A stretch of 64,000 nucleotides of DNA. Source: Corynebacterium pollutisoli. Its GTDB lineage: Bacteria > Actinomycetota > Actinomycetes > Mycobacteriales > Mycobacteriaceae. The DNA is taken from assembly GCF_900177745.1 (NCBI RefSeq), contig NZ_FXAR01000001.1, positions 372,001 through 436,000 of the forward strand. Reading direction: 5' to 3'. How positions within the stretch are numbered: the stretch's first letter is position 1; every line of letters begins with the position of its first letter. Below, piece after piece: positions 37,123-46,743 of this stretch. The notes beneath the pieces were generated by a model. That model was not told the DNA's origin and did no database searches. It saw only the letters and a program-made list of their open reading frames with translations. The translations under genes were made by a program, and so were the position numbers.

Positions 37123-38462
37123 TCACCGGAACCGCCCTGATCGCCGGCGCCGGAGTCTCCGGTCGCGGAATTGCCCGCCTGCTCGACGATCTCGGCGTGT
37201 CCGTGGTCGTCGCCGACGACAACGGCGCGGGCATCCCCACCGCGGAGGCCCGCCGACGCCTCGACGAGTTCGAACTCGTCGTCACCTCCCCGGGCTGGCG
37301 CCCCGACAACCCCCTGCTTATCGACGCTGCCGCCGCGGGCCTCGAGGTCATCGGCGACGTCGAACTCGCCTACCGCCTCGACCGGGCGGGCACCTTCGGT
37401 GATCCCCGCACGTGGCTGGTCGTCACCGGCACCAACGGCAAGACCACCACCACCGCGATGCTGGCGGCCATGATGCAGCAGCTGGGCCGGGACACCGGCC
37501 TTCGCGCCGCGGCCGTCGGCAACATCGGCGTGGCAGTGGCGGACGCGCTCGTCGACAAGCAGCGTGTCGACGTTCTCGTCGCCGAGCTCTCCTCCTTCCA
37601 ACTCCACTGGTCGGACCAGCTCACCCCCGACGCCGGGGTGCTGCTCAACCTCGCCGAGGACCACATCGACTGGCACGGCTCCTTCACCGCCTACGCCGAC
37701 GACAAGGCCCGCGCCCTGCGCGGCCCCGTCGCCGTCGCGGGTGTCGACGACGCCGCGGTGCGCGCGGCGCTGGAGCGGGCGGGCGTCGACAAGCACACCG
37801 GTTTCACGCTCGGCGAGCCGGGCCTGGGGCAGTTCGGTGTCATCGGCGGGCAGCTGGTGGACAACACCGGCGACGCTCCCGTCGTCCTGGCCCCGGTCGC
37901 CGGGATCCAGCCCGGCGGCCCGGCCGGGGTGCTCGACGCCCTGGCCGCGGCCGCCGTGGCCCGCAGTCAAGGGGCGGAACCGGCCCACATCGCCGCCGCG
38001 CTCGCCGACTTCCAGGTCGACGGCCACCGCGGGCAGACCGTCGCGGAGACCGGGGGAGTGTCGTGGATCGACAACTCCAAGGCCACCAACCCCCACGCCG
38101 CCGACGCCGCACTCGCCGGCCTGCACGACGTCATCTGGATCGCCGGCGGGCAGCTCAAGGGCGCGGACGTGGCCCCGCTCATCCGCGATCACGCGCACCG
38201 GCTCAAGGCCGTCGGGCTGCTCGGGGTCGACGCCCCGCTCATCGCCGCCGCGCTGGCCGACCTCGCCCCGGACGTCCCCGTCCGCGTCACCGCGGACACC
38301 GACCCTCAGGCCGCCGTGGACGAGCTCGTCGGGTGGGCCCACGGCCTCGCCACGGAGGGGGACACCGTCCTCCTGGCGCCGGCGGCCGCCTCACTCGACA
38401 TGTTCACCGGGATGGCACAACGCGGCGACCTCTTCGCCGCCGCGGCAGGGAGGCTGTCATGA
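37119..38462 (+). CDS. murD: UDP-MurNAc-L-Ala: D-Glu ligase
   Basis: A 447-residue Mur ligase that adds D-glutamate. The N-terminal Rossmann motif is [15 protein letters not shown], the P-loop [15 protein letters not shown] lies near residue 110, and [13 protein letters not shown] near residue 180 carries a metal-binding His. The ATG at 37119 overlaps the mraY TGA and has AGGAG eleven bases upstream; the in-frame GTG at 37089 would read into mraY and is rejected. The sequence around codon 70 contains one copy of the enriched 11-mer. Confidence 0.94.
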   Translation: MITGTALIAGAGVSGRGIARLLDDLGVSVVVADDNGAGIPTAEARRRLDEFELVVTSPGWRPDNPLLIDAAAAGLEVIGDVELAYRLDRAGTFGDPRTWLVVTGTNGKTTTTAMLAAMMQQLGRDTGLRAAAVGNIGVAVADALVDKQRVDVLVAELSSFQLHWSDQLTPDAGVLLNLAEDHIDWHGSFTAYADDKARALRGPVAVAGVDDAAVRAALERAGVDKHTGFTLGEPGLGQFGVIGGQLVDNTGDAPVVLAPVAGIQPGGPAGVLDALAAAAVARSQGAEPAHIAAALADFQVDGHRGQTVAETGGVSWIDNSKATNPHAADAALAGLHDVIWIAGGQLKGADVAPLIRDHAHRLKAVGLLGVDAPLIAAALADLAPDVPVRVTADTDPQAAVDELVGWAHGLATEGDTVLLAPAAASLDMFTGMAQRGDLFAAAAGRLS

Positions 38463-39802
38463 GCACCACCACCGGAACCTTCACCAGATGGCGGGCCGAC
38501 TGGCACCGCATGATGGAGTCGCGCCCCGGCTTCGACTACTTCATGATCCGCTCCGTCGTCTTCCTCCTCGTCGGCATCGGCGCCGTCATGGTCATGTCGT
38601 CGACGATGACGTGGTCCGTCCTCGAGGGCGCGACCGTGTGGAACCAGGCCGCGCGCCAGTTCATGATGATCGTCGCCGGACTCGTCGCCTTCTGGATCGC
38701 CCTGCGCCTGCGGCCCGACACCGTCCGCAGACTCACCCCCTGGCTGCTCGTCATCGCCCTCGCGCTGCTCGTCGCGGTGCTCATCCCGGGCATCGGCACC
38801 GGCCGCCTCGAGGTGGGTTCGCAGTCGTGGATCGTGCTCGGCCCGCTGCGCTTCCAGCCCTCGGAGCTGGCCAAGGTCGCCATCGCCGTGTGGGGTGCCT
38901 CCTACCTGGCGGACAAGCGCCACACCGGCCCCAGCATGCGCAGCCCGTTCACCATCTACACCGTCGTGGCCACCGTCATGGCGGTGCTCATCGCCGCGCA
39001 GGGTGACATCGGCATGGCCGTCAACTTCGGCATCATCGTCATGTTCACCCTCTTCTTCGCCGGTGTGGACATCCGCCTCATCTTGGCGGCCTTCATCGCC
39101 GCAGGCGGCCTGCTCGTGTGGCTGTTCCTCAGCGGCGGCTTCCGCTCCAACCGCTTCCACGTCTACTTCGACGCCCTCTTCGGCCGCTTCGAGGACACCC
39201 GCGGCACGGCGTTCCAGTCCTATCAGGGCTTCCTCTCGCTGGCGGACGGCTCCGTCGCCGGCGTCGGCGTCGGCCAGTCTCGCGCCAAGTGGTTCTACCT
39301 GCCGGAGGCCAAGAACGACTTCATCTTCGCCATCATCGGCGAGGAGCTCGGCCTGTGGGGCGGCGCGCTCGTCATCGCCCTGTTCGCCGCACTGGGGTAC
39401 TTCGGCATCCGCGCGGCGTTCCGCGCCCAGAACCAGTTCCAGGCGCTCATGGCCGGCGCGCTCACCGCGGGTGTCGTCTCCCAGGCGTTCATCAACATCG
39501 GTTACGTCGTCGGCCTGCTACCCGTCACCGGTATCCAGCTGCCGATGATCTCCGCGGGCGGTACCTCCACCATCATCACCCTCGGGTCGATGGGCTTACT
39601 GGCGTCAGTCGCCCGCCACGAGCCGGAGGTGGTCTCCGCGATGCAGTCCTACGGCCGCCCGCTCTTCGACCGGCTGTTCCTGCTGCCCGAGCCTGCGGTG
39701 CGCCGCGCCCCCGTGCGCCGGGAGCCGCGCGAGCGGTTCGGCGAGCCGGTCACTGGTAGCGTCAACAGGAGACCTCGGCCCCACCCTGACAGGAGACGGT
39801 GA
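38459..39802 (+). CDS. ftsW: Septal peptidoglycan glycosyltransferase FtsW
   Basis: A 447-residue SEDS-family polymerase with about ten membrane helices, working with FtsI at the septum. Family blocks are RFQPSELAKVAIAVW near residue 140 and EAKNDFIFAIIGEELGLWGG near residue 285, whose acidic residue is functionally important in SEDS proteins. IQLPMISAGGTSTI near residue 360 is the last conserved loop. A polar basic tail of about 50 residues ends the protein. The ATG overlaps the murD stop. The frame is open for 349 more codons upstream, but that part is murD read in another frame. Confidence 0.94.
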   Translation: MSTTTGTFTRWRADWHRMMESRPGFDYFMIRSVVFLLVGIGAVMVMSSTMTWSVLEGATVWNQAARQFMMIVAGLVAFWIALRLRPDTVRRLTPWLLVIALALLVAVLIPGIGTGRLEVGSQSWIVLGPLRFQPSELAKVAIAVWGASYLADKRHTGPSMRSPFTIYTVVATVMAVLIAAQGDIGMAVNFGIIVMFTLFFAGVDIRLILAAFIAAGGLLVWLFLSGGFRSNRFHVYFDALFGRFEDTRGTAFQSYQGFLSLADGSVAGVGVGQSRAKWFYLPEAKNDFIFAIIGEELGLWGGALVIALFAALGYFGIRAAFRAQNQFQALMAGALTAGVVSQAFINIGYVVGLLPVTGIQLPMISAGGTSTIITLGSMGLLASVARHEPEVVSAMQSYGRPLFDRLFLLPEPAVRRAPVRREPRERFGEPVTGSVNRRPRPHPDRRR

Positions 39803-39805
39803 TCC

Positions 39806-40873
39806 ATGCCCGCATCGAATGAGCCCCTCAGAGTCGTCGTCGCCGGAGGCGGAACCGCCGGCCACATCGAGCCCGCACTCGCCGTCGCCGAGGCCCTCGT
39901 CGAGCGGCACGGGGCGCAGGTCACGGCCCTGGGCACCCCGCGCGGTCTGGAGCGGGACCTCGTCCCCGCCCGCGGCTTCGACCTCGAGCTCATCGACCCG
40001 GTGCCGGTGCCGCGTCGCCCCAGTGTCGACCTGCTCAAGCTGCCCTTCCGCGTGATCCGGGCGGTCCGCCAGACGCGCGGGGTCCTCCGGGACGCGGACG
40101 CCCTCATCGGTTTCGGCGGCTACGTCTCCGCCCCCGCCTACCTGGCGGCCCGCTCCCTGGGCATCCCCTTCTTCGTGCACGAGGCGAACGCGCGCGCCGG
40201 CCTGGCCAACAAGCTCGGCCAGCGCCTGGGCGGCACCAGCTACAACGCGGTGCCCGACTCCGGCATGCCGGGCGAGGTCGTGGGCATCCCGGTCCGCGCC
40301 AGCCTGCGCAACGCCGACCACGCCGACGCCGCCGCCCGCGCCCGCGAGACGTGGGGCCTGGGCACCCGCAAGACGCTGCTCATCACCGGCGGATCGCAGG
40401 GTGCGGTGAGTCTCAACAAGGCGGTGGCGGGTGCCGTCGCCACGCTCACCGAGGAGTTCCAGGTGCTCCACGCGTACGGCAAGCGCAACACCGCGCCGGC
40501 CCCGCACGAGCACTACGTGGCCCTGCCCTACATCGATGACATGGCCGCCGCCTACGCCGTCGCCGATCTCATCGTCTGCCGGTCCGGCGCGATGACCGTC
40601 GCGGAGGTCACCGCCTCCGGGCTGCCGGCCGTCTACGTGCCGCTGCCGCACGGCAACGGCGAGCAGGCCCTCAACGCGACCAGCGTCGTCGACGCCGGGG
40701 CCGCCCGCCTCGTCCCCGACAGTGAACTCACCTCCGACCGTCTCGTCTCCGAGGTCACCGCGATCCTCGGCGATGACGAGCAGCTGGCCACCATGCGGGC
40801 CGCCGCCCGTGATCATGCCGCCGGCGACGCCGCCGCGCTGCTCGCCGACGCGGTCGCCGCAGCGCTACAGTGA
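39806..40873 (+). CDS. murG: Lipid II synthase (GlcNAc transferase) MurG
   Basis: A 355-residue GT28 glycosyltransferase that adds GlcNAc to lipid I at the inner membrane face. The acceptor-binding loop [18 protein letters not shown] is at residues 9-26, [15 protein letters not shown] is near residue 99, [13 protein letters not shown] near residue 193, and the donor-site [21 protein letters not shown] near residue 258. ATG 39806 lies three bases after ftsW, with AGGAGACGG upstream. Confidence 0.95.
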   Translation: MPASNEPLRVVVAGGGTAGHIEPALAVAEALVERHGAQVTALGTPRGLERDLVPARGFDLELIDPVPVPRRPSVDLLKLPFRVIRAVRQTRGVLRDADALIGFGGYVSAPAYLAARSLGIPFFVHEANARAGLANKLGQRLGGTSYNAVPDSGMPGEVVGIPVRASLRNADHADAAARARETWGLGTRKTLLITGGSQGAVSLNKAVAGAVATLTEEFQVLHAYGKRNTAPAPHEHYVALPYIDDMAAAYAVADLIVCRSGAMTVAEVTASGLPAVYVPLPHGNGEQALNATSVVDAGAARLVPDSELTSDRLVSEVTAILGDDEQLATMRAAARDHAAGDAAALLADAVAAALQ

Positions 40874-40914
40874 ATCGTCCGTCCTTGTCCCCTCACCACA
40901 GGAGTGCACCACCC

Positions 40915-42333
40915 GTGACCGTCGATCTCTCCCGCGTCCACCTCATCGGCATCGGTGGGTCCGGCATGTCCGGCGTGGCGCGTATCCTCCTCGACCGCGG
41001 TGCCGTCGTCACCGGCTCCGACGTCAAGGACTCCCGCCCGGTACGGGCCCTGCGTTCCTCCGGCGCGCACGTCGCCGTCGGCCATGACGCCGGGAATCTG
41101 CTCCTCACCGGCGAGCTGCCGACCGTCGTCGTGGTCTCCTTCGCGGCCATCCCGCAGGACAACCCGGAGCTGGTCCGCGCCCACGAGGAGGGCATCCCGG
41201 TCATTCGCCGCTCCGACCTGCTGGGCGAGCTCATGGAGGGCCGCCGCCAGGTGCTGTTCGCCGGCACCCACGGCAAAACGTCGACCACGTCGATGGCGGT
41301 CGCCGCGATGCAGACCGCGGGCCTGGACCCGAGCTTCTCCATCGGCGGGCAGCTCAACCGCTCCGGCACCAACGCCCATCACGGCACGGGTGACGCCTTC
41401 GTGGCGGAGGCCGACGAGTCCGACGCCTCCCTGCTGCGGTACTCCCCGGACGTCGCCGTGGTGACCAACATCGAGCCGGATCACCTCGACTACTTCGGCA
41501 CCGCCCAGGCCTACCACCAGGTCTTCGACGACTTCGCCGACCGCATCACCCCGGACGGCCACCTCGTCGTCTGCCTCGACGACATCCACGCCGCCGCCCT
41601 CGGCGAGCGCAGCCTGCAGCGCGGCATCCGCGTCCTCGGCTACGGCACCACCGACGCCGCGGCGCTCCACCCGGGCATCCCGCTCGGCGCCGAGGTGCTG
41701 TCCACCGAGGTCACCGACGTCGGTTCCACGGCCACGATGCGTATCGACGGCCGGGACCTCACCGTCGTCCTCCAGATCCCGGGCCAGCACATGGTCCTCA
41801 ACGGGGCGGCCGCCCTGCTCGCCGCCCACCTGGCCGGTGGCGACCTCGACCGCCTGGCAGAGGGGCTCAGCGACTTCAACGGCGTGCGTCGCCGCTTCGA
41901 GTACCGGGGCACCGCCGGTGGGGTGCGCGTCTTCGACGACTACGCCCACCATCCGACCGAGGTGACCGCTGTCCTGCAGGCCGCCCGGCAGAAGGTCGAG
42001 GCGGAGGGGGAGGGCGCCCGCGTCATCGTCGCCTTCCAGCCGCACCTGTACTCCCGCACCATCGAGTTCGCCGAGGAGTTCGCCGCGGCCCTGTCGCTGG
42101 CCGACGCCGCCGTGGTGCTCGACATCTTCGGCGCCCGCGAGAAGCCGGTGGAGGGGGTCAGCTCCCGCATCATCACCGACGCCATGACCACCGAGGTCGT
42201 CTACGAGCCCGACTTCTCCCACGCGCCGCAGACCGTCCGCGAGCTGGCCCGCCCGGGTGACCTCGTGCTCACCATGGGTGCCGGTGACGTCACCCTGCTG
42301 GCCGGTGAGATCCTGTCCGCCCTGGACCAGTAG
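40915..42333 (+). CDS. murC: UDP-MurNAc: L-alanine ligase
   Basis: A 472-residue Mur ligase that starts the peptide stem. It has [17 protein letters not shown] near the N-terminus, the P-loop [15 protein letters not shown] near residue 120, an [10 protein letters not shown] block and the C-terminal [11 protein letters not shown]. The GTG at 40915 is preferred because AGGAG lies ten bases upstream; a GTG at 40870, overlapping the murG stop, would add 15 unconserved residues and cannot be excluded. ftsQ starts directly after the stop. Confidence 0.94.
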   Translation: MTVDLSRVHLIGIGGSGMSGVARILLDRGAVVTGSDVKDSRPVRALRSSGAHVAVGHDAGNLLLTGELPTVVVVSFAAIPQDNPELVRAHEEGIPVIRRSDLLGELMEGRRQVLFAGTHGKTSTTSMAVAAMQTAGLDPSFSIGGQLNRSGTNAHHGTGDAFVAEADESDASLLRYSPDVAVVTNIEPDHLDYFGTAQAYHQVFDDFADRITPDGHLVVCLDDIHAAALGERSLQRGIRVLGYGTTDAAALHPGIPLGAEVLSTEVTDVGSTATMRIDGRDLTVVLQIPGQHMVLNGAAALLAAHLAGGDLDRLAEGLSDFNGVRRRFEYRGTAGGVRVFDDYAHHPTEVTAVLQAARQKVEAEGEGARVIVAFQPHLYSRTIEFAEEFAAALSLADAAVVLDIFGAREKPVEGVSSRIITDAMTTEVVYEPDFSHAPQTVRELARPGDLVLTMGAGDVTLLAGEILSALDQ

Positions 42334-42993
42334 ATGTCCCGCCGTACGATCCTCACCGTCCTCGCCGGGGTGCTGGCCGTCCTCCTGCTCGCCGCCGGCG
42401 TCCTGTGGGCGTTCCCCGTCCTGCGGGTGTCCTCCTTCGAGGTCACCGGCAACGCCAACTCCCCGGAGGAGTACGTCGTCGACGCCACCGGCGTGTCCGT
42501 CGGGGACAATCTCGTGCGTGTCGACGCCGGGCAGGCCGCGCAGGGCGTCGCCGAGCTCCCGTGGGTGCGCAGTGCGACCGTGTCGCGTCAGTGGCCGTCC
42601 ACCCTCGCGGTGGAGGTCACCGAGCGGCAGGCGCTCATGTACAGCAGCGAGGGCGACGGGGACCACCTCATCGACACCGACGGCCGTCCCTTCGTCATCG
42701 ACGTCCCCCCGGAGGGGGCGGTCGAGGTGACCGGCAGCCTGCGGCAGGATCCGGACACCCTCGCCGGGGTGGCGGATGCGTTGACGGCGCTGCCCGATCA
42801 CGTGCGCGCTCTGGTGGCGTCCGTGGACGTGCCGGGGGAGTTCGAGATCGAGCTGCGGCTGTACGACGGGCGCACCATCTTCTGGGGCGCGGCGGACGCG
42901 AATCACGACAAGGCGTTGGCCGTGCAGACGGCCGTTCAGCGCGAGGGACAGCACTGGAATGTGTCGAATCCGTCGATGGTGACCGTACGTTAA
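42334..42993 (+). CDS. ftsQ: Cell division protein FtsQ
   Basis: A 219-residue bitopic divisome protein. One transmembrane helix is near the N-terminus ([22 protein letters not shown]). The POTRA domain follows ([21 protein letters not shown], about residues 28-100) and then the FtsQ beta domain with [21 protein letters not shown]. It is shorter than proteobacterial FtsQ but normal for corynebacteria. No ftsA or ddl follows, as usual in this group. Confidence 0.93.
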   Translation: MSRRTILTVLAGVLAVLLLAAGVLWAFPVLRVSSFEVTGNANSPEEYVVDATGVSVGDNLVRVDAGQAAQGVAELPWVRSATVSRQWPSTLAVEVTERQALMYSSEGDGDHLIDTDGRPFVIDVPPEGAVEVTGSLRQDPDTLAGVADALTALPDHVRALVASVDVPGEFEIELRLYDGRTIFWGAADANHDKALAVQTAVQREGQHWNVSNPSMVTVR

Positions 42994-43114
42994 ACCTGAG
43001 GTTGAGGGTATCGACACGCGCAGAAATGTGCGCGAAAACTTACCTCCGGTCGCCCATGATGGAGACAACCTCGTTACAGATCACACACTTTCCCGAAAGG
43101 CGCGGCCAGAACCT

Positions 43115-44272
43115 ATGACCTCACCGAACAACTACCTCGCCGTCATCAAGGTCGTCGGCGTCGGCGGCGGCGGAGTCAACGCCGTCAACCGCATGATCGA
43201 AGAGGGCCTCAAGGGTGTCGAGTTCGTCGCCATCAACACCGACTCCCAGGCCCTGCTCTTCTCCGACGCGGACACCAAGCTCGACATCGGCCGGGAGGCC
43301 ACCCGCGGCCTCGGCGCCGGCGCCAACCCGGAGGTCGGTCGCACCTCCGCCGAGGACCACAAGTCCGAGATCGAGGAGACCCTCAAGGGTGCCGACATGG
43401 TCTTCGTCACCGCCGGCGAGGGTGGTGGCACCGGCACCGGTGCCGCCCCGGTCGTCGCCGGCATCGCCAAGAAGCTCGGCGCCCTGACCGTCGGCGTCGT
43501 CACCAAGCCCTTCAAGTTCGAGGGCCCGCGCCGTACCCGCCAGGCGGAGTCCGGCATCGAGGAGCTGCGCCAGGTCTGTGACACGCTCATCGTCATCCCG
43601 AATGACCGTCTGCTGCAGCTGGGCGACGCCTCGCTGTCCATGATGGAGGCCTTCCGCGCCGCCGATGAGGTCCTGCACAACGGTGTCCAGGGCATCACCA
43701 ACCTCATCGTCACCCCGGGCGTCATCAACGTCGACTTCGCCGACGTCCGCTCCGTCATGTCCGACGCCGGCTCCGCCCTCATGGGCGTCGGCTCCTCGCG
43801 TGGCGACGACCGCGTCATGACCGCCACCCTCCAGGCCATCAACTCCCCGCTGCTCGAGTCCACCATGGAAGGCGCGAAGGGCCTGCTGCTCTCCGTCGCC
43901 GGTGCCTCCGACCTCGGCCTCATGGAGGTCAACGAGGCGGCCACCATCGTCCAGGAGAAGGCCGACGAGGACGCCAACATCATCTTCGGCACCATCATCG
44001 ACGACAACCTCGGCGACGAGGTCCGCGTCACGATCATCGCCACCGGTTTCGACGCCGCGAAGAACAATCCGCCGGTCGCCGCCACCTCGGCACCGACCCC
44101 GTCCCCGATGGAGGGGCCCACCCCGCGCGGCAGCCTCTTCGAGGAGCGCCAGGAGGAGCCGGAGTCCGGCCGCCACCACCACCGCGAGGAGCGCGGCGGT
44201 CTGTTCACCTCCTCCCGTGAGCAGCGCACCTCCCGCGACGACGATCTCGATGTGCCCGACTTCCTGCGCTAA
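43115..44272 (+). CDS. ftsZ: Cell division GTPase FtsZ
   Basis: A 385-residue tubulin homologue that builds the Z-ring. GTP-binding [22 protein letters not shown] residues are seen as [13 protein letters not shown] near residue 105, with [15 protein letters not shown] at the N-terminus and the T7 catalytic loop [11 protein letters not shown] near residue 205. The linker is His/Arg/Glu-rich, and the C-terminal peptide DLDVPDFLR binds SepF in actinobacteria. The start is ATG 43115, with AAAGG somewhat far upstream (14 bases); the GTG 29 codons earlier gives a non-conserved extension. A 121-base gap before it probably holds ftsZ promoters. Confidence 0.96.
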   Translation: MTSPNNYLAVIKVVGVGGGGVNAVNRMIEEGLKGVEFVAINTDSQALLFSDADTKLDIGREATRGLGAGANPEVGRTSAEDHKSEIEETLKGADMVFVTAGEGGGTGTGAAPVVAGIAKKLGALTVGVVTKPFKFEGPRRTRQAESGIEELRQVCDTLIVIPNDRLLQLGDASLSMMEAFRAADEVLHNGVQGITNLIVTPGVINVDFADVRSVMSDAGSALMGVGSSRGDDRVMTATLQAINSPLLESTMEGAKGLLLSVAGASDLGLMEVNEAATIVQEKADEDANIIFGTIIDDNLGDEVRVTIIATGFDAAKNNPPVAATSAPTPSPMEGPTPRGSLFEERQEEPESGRHHHREERGGLFTSSREQRTSRDDDLDVPDFLR

Positions 44273-44275
44273 CCT
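44270..44275 (+). promoter_or_regulatory. Candidate -10 of a leaderless pgeF promoter
   Basis: TAACCT, overlapping the ftsZ stop codon, ends seven bases before the ATG at 44283, which has no ribosome-binding site. Confidence 0.35.
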
Positions 44276-44282
44276 CTAGGGC

Positions 44283-45008
44283 ATGTCCCTCAGCAGCGCC
44301 AACGAGGCCCCTCGCCCCGTCCGCATGGTCTTCACCAGCCGTGCGGGCGGGGTGTCGTCGTCTCCCTATGACTCCTTCAACCTCGGTGACCACGTCGGGG
44401 ATGACCCGGCCGACGTCGCCGCCAACCGCGGGCGCCTGGCCCGGATCCTCGACCTGGAGCATCTGGTGTGGATGGAGCAGATCCACTCGAACACCGTCAC
44501 CGTCGTCGACGGCCCGCAGGAGGAGCCCGTCGAGGCGACGGACGCCCTCGTGACGACGCAGCGCGCGCTCGCGCTCGTCGTGCAGGTCGCCGACTGCGTG
44601 CCGGTGCTCCTCGCCGATCACGTCCACGGTGTGGTCGCCGCCGCCCACGCGGGACGCATGGGAGCGCGCAACGGCATAGTCAGGCGCACCGTCGAGACGA
44701 TGCTGGAGCTCGGCGCCACCCCGGACGCCATCCAGGTCGTGCTCGGGCCCGCGGCCTCCGGGCGGCACTATGAGGTGCCGGCGGAGATGGCGGCCGACGT
44801 CGAGAAGCATCTTCCCGGCTCGCGGACCCGCACGGAACAGGGCACCCCGGGCATCGACGTGCGCGCCGGCCTGGTGCGCCAGCTCATGGGTCTCGGCGTG
44901 ACCAACATCGAGGCGGACCCGCGCTGCACGATCGAGGACGAGAGCTTCTTCTCCTACCGGCGGGAGGGCACCACCGGACGCCAGGCGGGGCTGGTGTGGC
45001 TGCCGTGA
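44283..45008 (+). CDS. pgeF: Peptidoglycan editing factor / multicopper-type laccase-domain protein (YfiH)
   Basis: A 241-residue protein of the DUF152/YfiH family, now regarded as purine nucleoside-directed or peptidoglycan-editing enzymes. Conserved metal-site blocks are WMEQIHSNTV near residue 63, VQVADCVPVLL near residue 100 and AAHAGRMGARNGIV near residue 119, supplying the family His, Cys and His. In the third block the usual W-G-G after AAH-A-G is replaced by RMG. It sits between ftsZ and yggS, as in most actinobacteria. Confidence 0.88.
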   Translation: MSLSSANEAPRPVRMVFTSRAGGVSSSPYDSFNLGDHVGDDPADVAANRGRLARILDLEHLVWMEQIHSNTVTVVDGPQEEPVEATDALVTTQRALALVVQVADCVPVLLADHVHGVVAAAHAGRMGARNGIVRRTVETMLELGATPDAIQVVLGPAASGRHYEVPAEMAADVEKHLPGSRTRTEQGTPGIDVRAGLVRQLMGLGVTNIEADPRCTIEDESFFSYRREGTTGRQAGLVWLP

Positions 45009-45667
45009 CGCGTATCGACGATCTGCGGGCCAACCTCGCCGCCACCCGCGCGCGTATCGACGCCGCCGCCGGCGACCGCCCCGTCCGGCTCCTGCCGGTG
45101 ACCAAGTTCCACCCGTCCTCCGACCTGGAACTGCTGCTGGAGCTCGGCGTCACGGACGTCGCCGAGAACCGCGAGCAGGAGGCCCGCGCCAAGGCCGCGG
45201 ACGTGCCCGCCATGCGCATCCACATGATCGGCCAGGTGCAGACGAAGAAGGCGAACTCCGTCGCCCGCTGGGCAGCCAGCGTCCACTCGGTGGACTCGCT
45301 CAAGCTCGCGCACGCCCTCGACCGGGGTGTGGCCCTGGCCCTGGAACGCGGTGACCGGACCACGAACCTGCCGGTGTACCTGCAGCTGTCCGCCGACGGC
45401 GACACCGCCCGCGGGGGAGTGACGGAGGAGGATCTGCCGGAGCTCATCGACGCCGTCCGGGCTTCCGGTCATCTCGAGCTCAAGGGCCTCATGGTGGTGC
45501 CCCCGCTGGGGATGGATCCGGCCCCGGTGTTCGCCCGGGCACGCGAGCTCAGCGCCGGTATGGAGCTGTCCGCCGGCATGTCCGCGGACATGGAGACCGC
45601 CATCGCCGAGGGCTCAGATATCGTGCGTGTCGGAACCGATATCATGGGTCCGCGGCCACTAGCGTAA
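45005..45667 (+). CDS. PLP homeostasis protein (YggS/PROSC family)
   Basis: A 220-residue single-domain PLP-binding barrel. The PLP lysine is in LLPVTKFHP near residue 34, VAENREQEARAKA corresponds to the family GENYVQE motif, and HMIGQVQTKKAN to HFIGxLQxNK. The C-terminal phosphate loop is SDIVRVGTDIMGPR. The usual G-E-N-Y has become A-E-N-R. GTG 45005 overlaps the pgeF stop as GTGA. The family controls free pyridoxal phosphate. Confidence 0.9.
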   Translation: MTRIDDLRANLAATRARIDAAAGDRPVRLLPVTKFHPSSDLELLLELGVTDVAENREQEARAKAADVPAMRIHMIGQVQTKKANSVARWAASVHSVDSLKLAHALDRGVALALERGDRTTNLPVYLQLSADGDTARGGVTEEDLPELIDAVRASGHLELKGLMVVPPLGMDPAPVFARARELSAGMELSAGMSADMETAIAEGSDIVRVGTDIMGPRPLA

Positions 45668-45724
45668 AGGCAAAGTCACCGACGATTACCCCGTGCCAGC
45701 TGCACCAACGGGAGAGGAAACCAT

Positions 45725-46195
45725 ATGTCCATCATCAGGAACGCCAAGGAGTTCTTCGGTCTGACTCCGATCGACATGGAGCACGAGGACGCCTACTACG
45801 ACTACGACCGCGAGGAGCGCCCCAGCTACCGCTCCAGCGGTTCCGCCGCCTACGCGCCGTCCCGCGATTACGGCTACGACTACGGCCGTGAGGAGCGCCC
45901 CTCCTACCAGCCGGAGGCCAAGATCGTCGCGGTGGAGGTCTCCTCCTACAGCGAGGCCGCCCAGATCGGCGAGCCCTTCCGCGACGGCGACGCCGTGGTG
46001 TTCGACATGACCCGCATGGAGCCGGGCGAGAACAAGCGCATCGTCGATTTCGCCGCCGGCCTCTGCTACGCCCTGCGCGGCCGCATGGTCAACGTGTCCA
46101 AGAACGTCGACACCGACCGCCAGGTCTTCGCCATCGTCCCCGAGGGCGCCGATTTCTCCCAGGTGGAGCTGGAGCGCTCCGCGAAGCTGCGCTGA
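45725..46195 (+). CDS. sepF: Cell division protein SepF
   Basis: A 156-residue membrane-associated FtsZ anchor. The N-terminal amphipathic helix MSIIRNAKEFFGL binds the membrane. An acidic, Tyr-rich linker contains an 11-residue duplication, YDYDREERPSY at 25-35 and YDYGREERPSY at 51-61. The SepF/DUF552 core follows, with DGDAVVFDMTRMEPGENKRIVDF and the glycine-containing FAAGLCYALRGRM. SepF replaces FtsA in actinobacteria. ATG 45725 has GGGAGAGGA upstream. Confidence 0.94.
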   Translation: MSIIRNAKEFFGLTPIDMEHEDAYYDYDREERPSYRSSGSAAYAPSRDYGYDYGREERPSYQPEAKIVAVEVSSYSEAAQIGEPFRDGDAVVFDMTRMEPGENKRIVDFAAGLCYALRGRMVNVSKNVDTDRQVFAIVPEGADFSQVELERSAKLR

Positions 46196-46215
46196 TCCTG
46201 CGCGCAGCTGGACTG

Positions 46216-46253
46216 AGGTAGGCACACCGCATCGGCGGGTGCCTACCTTTTTT
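46216..46253 (+). terminator. Strong intrinsic terminator after sepF
   Basis: Arms AGGTAGGCACACCG and CGGGTGCCTACCT pair over about 12 positions and a run of six T follows. This is one of the two textbook terminators in the window and closes the division cluster. Confidence 0.9.
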
Positions 46254-46267
46254 GTCTGTTCAGGCAC

Positions 46268-46273
46268 TAAGGT
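46268..46273 (+). promoter_or_regulatory. -10 element of the leaderless yggT promoter
   Basis: TAAGGT ends eight bases before the GTG at 46282, directly after the sepF terminator; no ribosome-binding site is seen. Confidence 0.45.
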
Positions 46274-46281
46274 CGGTGGGC

Positions 46282-46572
46282 GTGAGTCTTCTCGGAACCG
46301 TCCTGTACCTCATCCTGCGGGTGTTCACACTCGTTCTCATCGCGCGCATCGTCATTGAGATGATCCAGTCCTTCTCGCGCAATTTCCAGCCGCCGCGCTG
46401 GTTCATCTACATTGCCGAGCCCCTGTTCGTCGTCACGGATCCGCCGGTCAAGGCGCTGCGGAAGGTCATTCCGCCGCTGAAGATGGGCGGGGTGGCGCTG
46501 GACATGTCGGTCATTGTGCTGTTCATCATTCTTTCCGTTCTGCAGGTCATCGTCCTCACCGTTTTCCGGTGA
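46282..46572 (+). CDS. YggT-family membrane protein
   Basis: A 96-residue protein with two hydrophobic segments: about residues 3-25 (LLGTVLYLILRVFTLVLIAR) and 72-95 (VALDMSVIVLFIILSVLQVIVL). The intervening loop TDPPVKALRKVIPPLKMGG is the family motif. YggT proteins sit next to sepF in many Gram-positives and are thought to affect division or ion homeostasis. The start at 46282 fits a leaderless promoter; GTG 46276 and 46252 are alternatives, but the terminator overlaps the latter. Confidence 0.88.
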   Translation: MSLLGTVLYLILRVFTLVLIARIVIEMIQSFSRNFQPPRWFIYIAEPLFVVTDPPVKALRKVIPPLKMGGVALDMSVIVLFIILSVLQVIVLTVFR

Positions 46573-46648
46573 CGGGTGGCCGGAACGCTGAACCTCCGGT
46601 AAAGAATTAGTGTGTCCGTGGTCTACGCGGCCCCACCCGGGGTTACAC

Positions 46649-46677
46649 TTGACCAAGCACTCAACGTACGATTAAAC
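46649..46677 (+). promoter_or_regulatory. Candidate wag31 promoter
   Basis: TTGACC at 46649-46654 and TTAAAC at 46672-46677 are spaced by 17 bases, about 66 bases before the wag31 start. The -35 is good and the -10 is weak. Confidence 0.35.
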
Positions 46678-46743
46678 GAAATGCATTAAGCGGGTCACAC
46701 CGCGCAGGCCTACCGGGCCACCACAAACTCGAAGGGAACGCCA

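Noticed and set aside
37412..38458. A 349-codon extension upstream of ftsW in the same frame
   Set aside because: It is murD read in another frame. FtsW begins at ATG 38459, overlapping the murD stop.
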